A stretch of DNA of 64,000 nucleotides, from NCBI GenBank assembly GCA_963971575.1, contig OZ020611.1, positions 203,036,419 through 203,100,418 on the forward strand, read 5' to 3'. Shown in pieces: positions 43,505 through 54,369 of the stretch. Position 1 is the first letter of the stretch. Every line of letters starts with the position of its first letter. Source of the stretch: Liopterus haemorrhoidalis. Its lineage: Eukaryota; Arthropoda; Insecta; Coleoptera; Dytiscidae. The notes beneath the pieces were generated by a model. The model was not told where the DNA came from, did not search any database, and saw only the letters and a program-made list of their open reading frames with translations. The translations under genes were made by a program, and so were the position numbers.

Positions 43505-44311
43505 TTATTCAAAATGACCACCTTTGGCTTTAATGCAGGCCTTAATTCGTACAGGCCAATCATCGATAGCCGCACGTACGACTTCCATGGGAAAATTGGC
43601 TACAGCTCGAGTTAGTCGCCTGTTTCAGAGATTCAATATTTGGCTATCGTTTGTGGCAAACCATGTCCACTAAAACGGTCCATAGCTTGTAATCTAAAGG
43701 ATTCAAATCTGGACTTCTAGCGGGCCAATCTTCTACGCCGATAAAATCGGGAACATTGTTTAAAAGCCACGTTTGGGTTGTTTTAGCCTTATGGCCTGGA
43801 GCAGAATCCTGCTGGAATGTCCGTGACTGATCTTGAAAGAGAGTATGATTGAGGGGTTTCACAACATCTTCCAGGACCGTTTGTTGGTAGACTCTAACTG
43901 ATGTTTTCACCTCTTTTTCACAAAAATGAAGGTCAGTTACGCCATCATAGGAAACGCCTCACCAAACCATCACTGAAGCTGGGTGGTGACCTTTTTCTAT
44001 CCTTGGAACTACTTCCGAAGCTTCAGTAGGTGACCTGGCATAAACCTTGTCATTTTGTTTGTTGAATTTTTCCTGTATAGTAAAAATTTTCTCGTCGGTA
44101 AAAAGGATTTTCTTGTGTTTGTCTTCTGCGTACTTGATTAACAAGCGTTTCGATTTTTCGACCCTATTTTTTTTAAGAGGCACAGTTAGTAATTGTCCAG
44201 TGCGGCGTTTGAAGGACCCAAGACTCAAGTCTTTTTTCAAAATGTGCGCCATTGATTTTCGCGAAATTTTCATTTCGCGGGACATAATTTTTTGTTTTCG
44301 CAACGGATCTT
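43505..44311 (-). pseudogene. maT-type DD37D transposase, N-terminally truncated
   Basis: From the truncation: PLRKQKIMSREMKISRKSM, then KKDLSLGSFKRRTGQLL, ILFTDEKIFTIQEKFNKQND (first Asp), HHPASVMVW, TFQQDSAPGHKAKTTQTWL (second Asp) and ARSPDLNPLDYKLW (third Asp, 37 residues later by my count). After a stop and frame change: LTRAVANFPMEVVRAAIDDW and IKACIKAKGGHFE. The DNA-binding N-terminus is replaced at 44311 by a poly(T) tract and the next repeat. Confidence 0.85.
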
Positions 44312-44325
44312 TTTTTTTTTTTTTT

Positions 44326-44719
44326 CTTCTAAATAGTCAAATAGTTTATTTTAGAGATATTTTGTTTCTTTTTTTATTGTTTTCAAAGCTTGCTACGTTC
44401 AACTTTGTAAAACTTATGTTGATTATTATTTTGTAAATAAATGGTCGCCATTTTGAAATGGTTAACATAAAAATATGACTTTTTGGTGTCATTGTAAAGC
44501 TAATTTAATGTACTTTGAAGAAAAAAATATAAAATTATCGATTCCCTATGCTAGATCAAAAGTTGACATCATTTCCGGTGAAACCGGAAGTGCCTCAGAA
44601 TTCTTATAGTAACCTTTAGATGGGCCTTTTTGTCTAGTTTAACTTTTGTTCTGAAGATTTTTTGTATCTTTACAAATAAAGGAGATTTTTGGGGTGCCCC
44701 GTTTCAAACAAACACCCTG
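44326..44719 (-). repeat. R2 repeat, copy 1 (long terminal-repeat family)
   Basis: About 390 bp also present inverted at 46398-46785 and direct at 48747-49140. In minus sense it starts CAGGGTGTTTGTTTGAAACG next to TA, includes ACTTCCGGTTTCACCGGAAA and ACCATTTCAAAATGGCGACC, and ends CTATTTAGAAG followed by an A-run (44309-44325 on the plus strand as T). Confidence 0.8.
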
Positions 44720-44721
44720 TA

Positions 44722-45165
44722 TAATTTAATCGTAATTAGTACACTTGTAAATCTGGATAGAAGCACGTGTTTATTCTTTCAAAAGTTAAAGAAACTTATG
44801 ATTTTTAATATCAACCCACACAGAGCCGTATCAATGTTTTTGGCGCCCTTGGTAAATAAATAAAAGTAACTTAAAATAGCTCCCTTTTAATAATAGACAG
44901 GCGAAAATGCAAGTGATGTGATGACTTATAAAAAGGTCCTCGCGTCCAAAATAGAAGTGATGCAAAAAAAGGTCCTCGCTTTTAAACTACAAGTGACCAA
45001 AAACAAAGAAAAATATACCATGGCGCCCCTCATCAAGCCTCGTGCCCCTTAAAAGACCTCGCGGCCAGGGTATTGCTACGGCTCTGTACCCACAATTTGT
45101 TATCACTTACATAATACCTACAAAATCCTGAAATATGTGAAAATTACATTCACACTAATTTATTC
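44722..45165 (+). repeat. Dispersed Helentron/HINE-like repeat, copy 8 (3' part)
   Basis: AGAAGCACGTGTTTATTCTT and TTATGATTTTTAATATCAAC parallel 4325-4370 of copy 1. After a hAT insertion it continues CACAATTTGTTATCACTTAC and ACCTACAAAATCCTGAAATA, the family 3' block. Confidence 0.65.
44821..45086. mobile_element. hAT MITE with 42-bp minisatellite, 266 bp
   Basis: Ends CAGAGCCGTATCAATG and, complemented, CAGAGCCGTAGCAATA. The duplication AACCCACA/TACCCACA (44813-44820, 45087-45094) has one mismatch. Inside: TTTTGGCGCCCTTGG and units AAAAAAGGTCCTCGC. It cuts the dispersed repeat. Confidence 0.85.
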
Positions 45166-46205
45166 CCTGCACTTCTAAATTTAGTTATTTCAAATGTATA
45201 TTTTGTAATGCAACCAACGTTTCGTTGCTGTGATGCGGGTTGCATAAGACTCTAAACAATATTTACATCTAGGACAGACTAGTTTTTGTAAACCTTAATT
45301 CGTTATGGAGCGAGTGCCGTAATTAGACAGGTGCAACAGGTGCAAAGGCATAAAGTGCAGAAAAAATGGGGCCCTGAAATGGAATTTGCAAAATAAAAAT
45401 TGTCAAATACATTCATATTTTTAAAATTTTAATTTTGTCGCCGTACTCCGCTCTGGGCTTCAAATGATGAACTGGGCAGTGTTCAAAACAGTAACTCAGA
45501 TGTAATGCATACGTCACAGGGTAAGCGAGTAAACATCGGGTTAATAGCTTAAAACTAATGTTTTGGCACGCGCAGCATTAAAAGCACTAAAGTGGCAAAA
45601 TTAAAATTAAATATTAATTTACATTTTTATATACATACACTTACAGTTTTCTATATAGAAAACCGCAACGCATTTTTTAAATTACCATTATTTTAGTATT
45701 GATACCGAATGTGTGTAAAATTTTCGGCCGTAATATTTTTTTAAATAATTATATTAAAATAATATAATAAATTGTAATTAAAAAAAAAAAGTTTTTTGTA
45801 ACTAATATCATTTTTAATGAGAGTTCTTCCGAATAAGATGACGATGATTATGACTGACTGCCATTATATGTAAATACAACAATGGACAGAATAGAAACAA
45901 TATTTAATTTACTAAACAGGATACATGATTATTTTGAAAACTTAATTACAAAATACACTCCCACATAATTTTAGAGTAATTTTAGAATGACTAGTACCAC
46001 TTTCGATTTATTGTCCAATAAAATAAGGTATCTTAACAAATAATGTAACCGGCAAGGGCGGTTTTTATGGAAGGACAAATGGCAATGCGCCCCCAAGAAA
46101 TTTTTTTATTTTTTTTAATCTTTACATTTTTAAATTTTATTTTATAATAATAATAATAACTCATTTATTATAATTCCAAATGTCTAAGTATGTTAAGATT
46201 CTTAT
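45166..46205. other. No gene; possible transposon scraps
   Basis: AT-rich. 45310-45385 (GTGCCGTAATTAGACAGGTG, AATGGGGCCCTGAAATGG) resembles the edge of a decayed hAT, but no partner was found. A (TAA)n tract lies at 46145-46160. Confidence 0.4.
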
Positions 46206-48058
46206 TTAATTTTTAGGGTTTTGTAGGTATGCCTGTACGGTAGAAATTGTAGCCAAACGGCTTACCATAGAAAGTTGAAATTTGACACGCTTATACAACT
46301 CTTTTTCACTTATAGGAAATGTATTGAGAGTTCAAAAAACACATCCTTAATGTAGATAAATATAAACAATTATGAATTTAATAAAAAAATAAATATACAG
46401 GTGTTTGTTTGAAACGGGGCACCCCGAAAATCTCCTTTATTTGTAAAGATACAAAAAAATCTTCAAAACAAAAGTTAAACTAGACAAAAAGGCCCATCTA
46501 ATGGTTACTATAAGAATTCTGAGGCACTTCCGGTTTCACCGGAAATGATGTCAACTTTTGATCTAGCATAGGGAATCGATAATTTTATATTTTTTTTCCT
46601 AAAAGTACTTTAAATTAGCTTTACAATGACACCAAAAAGTCATATTTTTATGTTAACCATTTCAAAATGGCGACCATTTATTTACAAAATTATAATCAAC
46701 ATAAGTTTTACAAAGTTGAACGTAGCAAGCTTAGAAAACAATAAAAAAAGATATAAAATATCTCTAAAATAAACTGTTATAACTAGTTATTGTATGAAAT
46801 AACATGAAATAACTTAAATTTGATTTTTTCAATTATAGTTTTATAAATAACAAGAGTTTAATAGTTTATTTTGCTTATTATTGTTTGAAAAAAAAATGTA
46901 TTAATTGGTATTAAGTGTACTCTTATAAGGGCGATGGAAGAGTTTTTATTAAGAATGAGAAAATGTGTGGACAATAATGGTCCCAGCAAACATTGAACTA
47001 ACGGCCGAACGCCGGCAAACTGCTTTTACGCTGGTACATTGCTGGCACCAGAAGTAAGTGCAACGCCAGTATTAATAATGTACTTCACATTTGTATTTCG
47101 CACTCTGCCTATACGAAGTACTTTACCAGCATTTTATAAGCATTCCTTATTTGTATTAATCCAAGGTTATTTCTAGCGGGCCAGTGCTTATGTTTATAAC
47201 TTTTTTTTAATGTAATAATTTGAAAAGTCTGACCGTTCTTAGTCATAAAACACCCTAATGGCGTGGCCTTCGAGGGTCGGTACAAGTGATATTCTGTTAG
47301 TATAAGTTCGGACGTGTTGGTGAATAGTTTTTAAAGATGTGTATTTGAATAGTTATTGATTGTGACCATTATACAGTTTTTTATTGTGATTTGTGTGTGT
47401 TTTGTTAGATTTAAGGACGTAGTTTACACAAACTATTTCATATTAAATTGTTTAATTTTTAGTTTAGTTCAATCATAGTTTTTTCATGTAATAAAATTTT
47501 CAATTATTAATAAATCTGATACAAGATTATAAATATGTCATTTAAAAAATATAATTTGTCATATTTCATTTTGAATAGTGACATCTTAAATATTTTGTAA
47601 ATATAATACTAACCTAAAATAATACAAACTTAATCCAAAACTGTAAAGCTTTTTTTACAATATAACCAAGTTTCTAAAAGTCAGTAATACACTATAAAAA
47701 TCACCAAAATAACCAGATCTAGTTTGTTCTTACAAAAGTGAACAGCTTATAGCATTAATGCTTATAAAATTTGTTTATTGAATTTATTTTAACAAGTATG
47801 ATTTCTTTAGGTTGGCACTCTTCAAGTCAGGGGGAAAAGATGTGGTAGATAATACAAGACGAATATTGGCGAAAATTATTAGTCACCCCTTATCTTTAGG
47901 ATGAAATTGGTTTGACCGAAATGGCAGAAAACCATTTTCTTAAAATTCTTCATTAAATTAATAAATTAAAGAAACTAATTCCTGTTATTCCTGAAATTAT
48001 ATTTATTTAATATTTATAAATAAATCAATAAATTATAACTGTTAATTCAATTTACAAT

Positions 48059-48228
48059 CGGCTAGTTTTACCATCGTTGAATAAATTTATTTAACAACTT
48101 AAGTTAACAATATCGCATCATTCTATTGACAGCAATGTTAATTTCTTCATTAATAGTTTAAAACCGATGCGATATTGTCAACTTTACTTGTTAAATAAAT
48201 TTATTCAACGATGGTGAAAATGGCCAAA
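48059..48228. mobile_element. Fold-back MITE, ~55-bp arms
   Basis: CATCGTTGAATAAATTTATT (48072) is the exact complement of AATAAATTTATTCAACGATG near 48194-48213. Pairing continues through TTAACAA and CAATATCGCATC. Arms about 55 bp surround a loop of about 50 bp. Confidence 0.8.
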
Positions 48229-48369
48229 TGAGTATTTATTTTGCACCTAACCATTAATTTATTTTAATACTGGGTAAGTACACATATATTACATTTGAAA
48301 CACTAGAGAGTGGGTATAATATAAGCACTAGTCTGTCAGAAATAAATCTTGCAACTAATGCGATTATTT

Positions 48370-48640
48370 TGCACTTTACCGTTGCTGGGCCAGCTAACGG
48401 CCACGGGGACACCGGGGTACTGGCCCAGTGCAAAATGCCAGCACTGGACCAATGCGAAATGCCAGCACTGGCCCAGTGCGAAATGCCAGCACTGGCCCAT
48501 TACTTTCAATGCACTTTACCGTTGCTGGGCCAGCAACTGATACATCAATGGACCAGCTAAGGGCCACGGGACACCGGGGTACTGGCCCAGTACGAAATGC
48601 CAGCACTGGCCCATTACTTTCAATGCCGGCGAGTATGTGC
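48370..48640 (+). repeat. 24-bp minisatellite in a ~145-bp higher unit
   Basis: Units such as GCCCAGTGCGAAATGCCAGC repeat three to four times. The larger block CCGTTGCTGGGCCAGC ... CCCATTACTTTCAATGC occurs twice. Overlapping reading frames here (SMHFTVAGPA, NASTGPVRNASTGP) only mirror the repeat. Confidence 0.85.
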
Positions 48641-49975
48641 TTTACCAGTACTGGTCCGGATAAAAATGTTTGCTGGGGTGGTTTGATCGAACATTCGAAT
48701 ATTTTTTTTTTTTTGTAAAATAATTATAAAAAGTAAGAGTTTTTTTTTTCTAAATAGTCAAATAGTTTATTTTAGAGATATTTTGTTTCTTTTTTTATTG
48801 TTTTCAAAGCTTGCTACGTTCAACTTTGTAAAACTTATGTTGATTATTATTTTGTAAATAAATAGTCGCCATTTTGAAATGGTTAACTTAAAAATATGAT
48901 TTTTTGGTGTAATTCTAAAGCTAATTTAATGTACTTTTAGGAAAAAAATATAAAATTATCGATTCCCTATGCTAGATCAAAAGTTGACATCATTTCCGGT
49001 GAATCCGGAAGTGCCTCAGAATTCTTATAGTAACCTTTAGATGGGCCTTTTTGTCTAGTTTAACTTTTGTTCTGAAGATTTTTTGTATCTTTACAAATAA
49101 AGGAGATTTTCGGGGTGCCCCGTTTCAAACAAACACCCTATATATTTTTTTAATTTTGTCTGGCATACCACATGAAACCTCTTTATGCGTAAACAATAAG
49201 CAAATTTTTATTTTTGAAAAATCAATTTTTTATATGGGATTTTTGCCAAAAATATGTCAAAAAACTTTTGTCTCCTACCCTATCTCTCAGAGGGGTTGAT
49301 CTAAAAATCTGAAAAGAATAATGAACATTGATGAGAACCGAAATAGTTCAACAGGAATTTTTTACCAGGTTAGTTTTTCAAAAATATCGATTTTTTTTGT
49401 GTCGTCCATAAAAAAATAAATAAATTTATTATGTGGTACCAAAAGAAAGCTCTGAGGACGTATATTAAAGATTAAGAAGTTGTATTTTAAATTGTTTTTT
49501 TTTTTTTACTACGTGTTTAGCCAAAAATGTGCTAAAAAAGTTCTTGTCCCGCCTCCTTTTACCCCAAGAGGTTAGGTTAACTACAAATCTGAAAAAATTA
49601 CAGGTAAAATTGATCTGAGTCCGAAACTCTATGAGAGGAATTTTTGATCTGATTGCGTTTTTGAAAAATATTGCAGTTTTCGTCAAAATTAATTATTTTT
49701 TAATTCATGGTTGAATTATGGTTAGTAATTTTATGGATTTTTTGTAATTATGGCTAAGATAGTGTGTCTATTTTTGAAATTATAAATATATTTTTAAAAA
49801 AATTAACAGCTGAAAACCAAGTTTTGAACACCACACTACACTCTAAACTGTAGATAGTATTGTGTATTGTTCAGTTATTTTATTATACTATTATACGTTG
49901 TGTTTCACCCTTTTATTTTTTAGTTATTTTAAGTTATCAAAGAGGAATAAATAATTTATAGTAATGAAATACTTA

Positions 49976-50103
49976 TGGCCGGTTGCTAATGTAAGAATTA
50001 TCCCTAACTCAAGTTAAAATAATTTGTTTTTGTATATTGTAGCATACAAAAACAAATGATTTTAACTTGAGTTAGAGAAAACTCTTACGTTAGCAACCCG
50101 CCA
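49976..50103. mobile_element. 128-bp fold-back Harbinger-type MITE
   Basis: Ends TGGCCGGTTGCTAATGTAAG and, complemented, TGGCGGGTTGCTAACGTAAG. TTA flanks at 49973-49975 and 50104-50106. Pairing is nearly complete through ACTCAAGTTAAAAT and TTTGTTTTTGTAT around an 8-base loop. It lies inside copy 9 of the dispersed repeat. Confidence 0.9.
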
Positions 50104-50345
50104 TTAGTGAGAAATACGTCTCTGAAATATAAAAAAATTAAGCGATTTATCAATATATTTCTTATTAATCTAATGAAGATTTGAATACGAAGCAAATTCA
50201 GAAAAAACGTTGGAAAATTTCCGCAACTTATTTAAATTCTGTTCTGTACTCAAATAACGAATAAAAATGATTATCAAAAATTATTAATTAATCACATCAA
50301 ATGATTTTAATGTGATTATAGAACATATATTCCTAGACATCCAGT

Positions 50346-50607
50346 ATTATGAACTCTCTTGTTACTAGTAAAAAAATGTATCATTTCTACTGAATGTATT
50401 GAACAATGTAATGTTAGCATTATAATCCGCTTGAAGAAAATAGTTATTTATGCTATAAACCAAGGATTGGCAATCAGCGGTCCGTGGATGAATACGGCCC
50501 ACCAGTTAGAAAATATAATGTTTACTTTTCTTATCCAGCGTAGCCAACACATTACTGCCGCCGTGCTGGTTTAGGATTTTTATACACTAGGCGTATTTAT
50601 CCCTAGG
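50346..50607. other. No recognisable gene
   Basis: The stretch includes AGGATTGGCAATCAGCGGTC (50463-50482), which resembles a worn hAT edge. The frame at 50359-50574 is not recognised. Confidence 0.4.
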
Positions 50608-50609
50608 TA

Positions 50610-51720
50610 TTAGGTGTGTGAAATAATTCGGTCCGTTTTTTTCTTCCAGAAAAGACTTTATTGTGAAAAAACATGAAAAAATACACTATTCGCGACCCAA
50701 ACTAACGTTGGCAGCGCTGCGACAGTTGATGGCCGACGAGAAGCGTATATGTCAGAAGTTTTTTCTTAATATTTATCTGTTCAAACAATATTTCGGCAAA
50801 AAAGCACTGTATTGAAGTCACTATATTTAAAAATACATCTTAATTCACATAAACTGCAGCACAACACACTACAAATATTATACAAATATACGCTTCTGTT
50901 TAATTTTCCAAGTCGCCACCAGATATCTCACTGTTATTTGGAGTCGCGAATACAAAGTATTTGCCATCGCTTGCTATTATTTTTTCCCATCTGTCTGGCA
51001 GTTGTTGTATTCCATGACGGAAAAACGACTCGTACTTCACAGCGATCCATTCATTGAGCCTTTTCTCTATTTCTTCATAATTGTTCAAGTGCTGACCCGA
51101 AAGCCCGTGTGCCATCGATCTGAACAAATGATAATCTGATGGAGCAATGTCTGGTGAATATGGCGGGTGAGATATAACGTCCCAGCCAAATGCTTCCAAG
51201 GTGGCCTTCACATTCTTTCCAACATGTGGTCTAGCGTTACCATGCTGGATGATCACTTTGTCTTGTCTTCGGCAGTGATGGTTTGGCTCTGCTTTAATAG
51301 CTGATGCACTACACCCTTCTGGTCCCACCATATACAGAGCATTATTTTCTTGCCGTGAATATTCCGCTTTGGTCTCGATGCGGATGGTTTTCCTGGGTCA
51401 CAAATGGATTTTCTTCGTTTGGGATTATCGAAATATATTCACTTTTCCTCTCCAGTCACAATACGATTCAAAAAACCTTTTCTTTTTGCCTAGCAAACAA
51501 GATTTCAGACATGGTTTTGCGCATCTCGATATCTCTTTCTTTTAGTTCATACGGCACCCATCTTCCTTCTTTGTAAATCTTTCCCATGGCTGCCAAACAT
51601 ACAAAAATTGTTGATCGATCAACATTCAACAATTGGGCGAGCTCATGTTGTGATTGACACGGATCTTCATCGATTAGCGCCTGCAATTCCTCGTCCTCGA
51701 ATTGAGAGAATCAGTTGGTT
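50610..51720 (-). mobile_element. Mariner remnant, 5'-truncated
   Basis: The right end in element sense lies at 50610 (TTAGGTGTGTGAAATAATTC next to TA 50608-50609). The other terminus is missing: homology ends just above the HTH near 51720. About 290 bp of 3' non-coding sequence matches 16110-16410. Confidence 0.7.
50900..51710 (-). pseudogene. mariner transposase, decayed
   Basis: QALIDEDPCQSQHELAQLLN and VDRSTIFVCLAAMGKIYKEG (HTH), RWVPYELKERDIEMRK, then by frameshift a TGEEK-stop where TGDEKW is expected, HGKKIMLCIWWDQKG, a deletion of about 45 codons, IIQHGNARPH (Asp to Gly), SHPPYSPDIAPSDYHLF and LPDRWEKIIASDGKYF. The reading frame then runs 18 codons past the usual end to TAA 50900-50902. 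Confidence 0.85.
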
Positions 51721-52015
51721 TCCTGATACTCTTTATTAACATATAAATTTTAGCCAAAATATATTTGGATCAGTTTTTTGCCTATAATTCCAAAAAATTT
51801 GCCCAAACTTCAAAATGTACCTAATTTTGTTAATCTATGACCAAAATTACATATATGTACCAATTTTCAATAAAATCGGAAACAAAAATTTTTTGCTTAA
51901 ATATCACGATATTTTTAAGGTCTACCCCTTTGGATTTTTTCGATTTTTGGCTATTTTCACGGGTTTTGGACTACTGCCTATACAAAACTTAATGATTAGT
52001 TTCTTAAAGCTCAAA
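51721..52015. other. No gene; low-complexity AT-rich DNA
   Basis: It contains CCAATTTTCAATAAAATCGG, similar in style to the oligonucleotides of dispersed repeats, but no defined edges. Confidence 0.4.
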
Positions 52016-52019
52016 TTTT

Positions 52020-52770
52020 TTCGAGACTAAACAATGTATGAGAATTTTAAAAATTCAAACCACAGATTTCTATCCCTAATCATTTTTTAGTTAGGATTTA
52101 TCAATTTAAAAAAAAAAAATCAAATGAAAAATTTTAATTTTTTTTTTTTTCAATATATGGTAAAATGTCAGTTGGGACCTCAAGATTTCAAAAATTTCAA
52201 CCGCAGGATTTTATCGTATTTCGTTTTTGAGATGGGTCCACGCGAAGATAAAAATTTCTATAAATCAAGCCATATTGAAATTTGTCATACTTTTTAAATA
52301 CGCAAAATGAATAAGGCCTCAAATTTTATATAGACTAAATAAACTACGAGAAATACAAAAATTCAAATCTCAGGTCGTTTTCTCTAACCGTTTTTTGAGT
52401 TGTGATTTTTTTTTTATTTCACTTTTTTCTTAAACAAAGCAAATTATGCCATTAAAAAATTGATATAATCCTAAAACACATTATATGATTAAAGCGCCAA
52501 TTTTTTTCTAAACTAAATAAACTACGGATAATCCAGAAATTTCAACCGCAGGTCGCTATCTCTAACCGTTTTTGAGTTGTGCTTTTTTTTATTCACAATT
52601 TTCACAAATAATGTAAGTTATACAATTAAAAAAATTATCTTAATCTCAAAACGCGTTAACGCCTTTTTGATATGTATAGTTTTGAAAATTTGTAAATATT
52701 TCATTTTCGAAAGACCGTATCTCAAAAACTACATGAGATAGAGACCTGCAGTTGAATGTTTCAAATCCTG
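52020..52770 (+). repeat. Degenerate ~170-bp tandem repeats with one inverted unit
   Basis: The motif (T/C)CAA(C/A)C(C/G)CAGG with CTATCTCTAACCGTTTTTGA recurs near 52045, 52190, 52358 and 52531. An inverted relative (GATAGAGACCTGCAGTTGAA) lies near 52738. T-runs separate units. Non-coding. Confidence 0.6.
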
Positions 52771-53038
52771 AGGTCCTAAAGGGCATAAGGACTAATTTTG
52801 AAGCAACCCCAAAAAAAATTTTTTGCGAAATTTTTATTGGTCGATTTTTTTTTTTTTAATTTATAAAAATTTAAGAACAAAAAATGTAGAGAATTACGGT
52901 TAGAATTTTTGAAATCTTCGTATATTGTTTAGTCTAGAAAAAGATTGAGGACTTGTTTGGAGTACTCCTCGTTTCGCTCGTCGTACTCCAAACAACTCGT
53001 GACAATACATCGTCTTATAAAACTCGTCTAATAATATA

Positions 53039-53937
53039 CGAGGTCTGTTCAAAAAGTATCGCGATTTTTGAATTCCGCGGGTTACGTATATTCGATTTTC
53101 GATTTTTTTGTGGCGTTATGTTGTTACTCATGTCTCTCACCTATACCGACAAGTTCGGCCATTTTGAATGTTCAGTTAATTTGTGACAGTTGCTTTGCTT
53201 GCACGTGTTTTGGCTCGTCTTCGATTTTTGCCTATACCAAAAAATGGATCAAAGAATCTGTATCAAATTTTGTGTGAAAAACAAAATTAAGTGCGCGGAC
53301 GCATGTTGACTGTGGCATATGGTGAAGCTACCTTGGACCGAAACAACGTTTATCGGTGGTACAAAATGTTCTCAGAGGGCCGAGAAGATGTGAACGACGA
53401 AGAGCGTGCCGGACTCCCGAGCACGTCAACAACAGACGAAAACATTGATGAAGTGAAGAAAATAGTATTGGCCAATCGTCGAATCACCATTAGAGAAGTT
53501 GCTGAGGATCTAAACATATCGATTGGCTCGTGCCATTCGATTTTTACCAATGATTTGGGCATGAGGCAGGTCGCCGCGAAATTCGTACCAAAATTCTTCG
53601 TGTTTTTTTGGCCAAAAACAACACACTAATAATGCCGCAGCCACCGTATTCCCCAGATCTGGCCCCCTGTGACTTTTTCTGGTTCCCGAAACTGAAGAGG
53701 CCCATGAAAGGACAACGCTACGCTACGAGTGAGGAGATAAAGACGGCATCGAAGGAGGAGCTGAACAAGATCACAAAAAATGCTTTTTTCAAGTGCTTCC
53801 AGGATTGGAAAAAACGTTGGCACAAGTGTATAATATCTGGTGGGGATTACTTTGAAGGGGACAAAATAGATATTCATGAATAAATAAATAATTTTTGAAA
53901 AAACACAAAATTCGCGGTACTTTTTGAACAGACCTCG
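53039..53937 (+). mobile_element. Internally deleted mariner, ~900 bp, copy 2
   Basis: Ends CGAGGTCTGTTCAAAAAGTA at both sides. TA flanks at 53037-53038 and 53938-53939. Length 899 bp. It aligns end to end with copy 1 (7747-8647), including the region across the internal deletion. Confidence 0.95.
53244..53883 (+). pseudogene. mariner transposase, catalytic core deleted
   Basis: MDQRICIKFCVKNKIKC, then a 7-base loss shifts the frame; from 53291 it reads MLTVAYGEATLDRNNVYRWY, REVAEDLNISIGSCHSIF and AAKFVPKF. The deletion junction leads into MPQPPYSPDLAPCDFFWFPK, WKKRWHKCIISGGDYFEGDK and the natural end IDIHE at 53883. The first two catalytic Asp residues are absent. Confidence 0.9.
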
Positions 53938-53939
53938 TA

Positions 53940-54275
53940 CTATTAGTTTTCGTTGGTGGGTAGCGTGCAACAATGTCTTTCACGCATAAAACTCTGTAGA
54001 TGTAATGTTGTGATTAATGTGATTAAATTTGTCATGTGTTAAAAATACTATTTAGCGTTGAAAGTCGATAAAAATGTGTAGCGGAAATGAATTATAATAA
54101 CATAATATGTCAGATTACATCACTTCATTTTGCTCTTTTATCCGCCTTTATAATCTTTCATACTAAAAGCGTCGGTGTTACTATATTTGACAAACAAATA
54201 AATAATAAAACATTTTGTTATATGTCACACGTCAGAGATAAATTAATAATTGATGTGTGATTTTCTATACATTTT
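53940..54275. other. No recognisable feature
   Basis: AT-rich DNA between a mariner and nested hAT-like elements. Confidence 0.5.
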
Positions 54276-54369
54276 AGAGGCAGCGGTGAAAGGAAGAGTG
54301 ACAGGGGCACAGGCCTAGGGCGCAACGCTTTTGGGGGCACCAAAACGAGCGTTAAAATGTACACATCCT

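Larger units (their letters stand above)
46982..48677. mobile_element. Element with CCCAGCAAACATT ends and minisatellite interior
   Basis: Ends CCCAGCAAACATTGAA and, complemented, CCCAGCAAACATTTTT. Both sub-terminal regions repeat GCCAG(C/T)ACTGG-type motifs, most strongly at 48370-48640. Target duplication not resolved. No transposase seen. A fold-back repeat lies inside at 48059-48228. Confidence 0.6.
46398..49140. mobile_element. 2.74-kb element with ~390-bp terminal inverted repeats
   Basis: R2 lies inverted at 46398-46785 and direct at 48747-49140. Ends are CAG(G)TGTTTGTTTGAAACG and, complemented, TAGGGTGTTTGTTTGAAACG, with TA at 46396-46397 and 49141-49142. Copy 9 of the dispersed repeat gives an independent check of the insertion point. 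The interior holds another TIR element and no transposase. Confidence 0.75.
46210..50345 (+). repeat. Dispersed Helentron/HINE-like repeat, copy 9 (interrupted)
   Basis: It starts TTTTTAGGGTTTTGTAGGTA (46212) and continues GTAGCCAAACGGCTTACC and CAACTCTTTTTCAC to AAATAAATAT. It resumes at 49143 with TATTTTTTTAATTTTGTCTG and runs to CATCCAGTATTATGAACT. Comparison with copy 7 (35885-37205) shows that the intervening 2743 bp were inserted at a TA. Confidence 0.75.

Noticed and set aside
48370..48640. CRISPR-like regular repeats
   Set aside because: Units are contiguous with no unique spacers, and the genome is eukaryotic. It is a minisatellite.
48349..48718. Overlapping open frames with NASTGPVRNASTGP-like text
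   Set aside because: Pure reflection of the 24-bp minisatellite.
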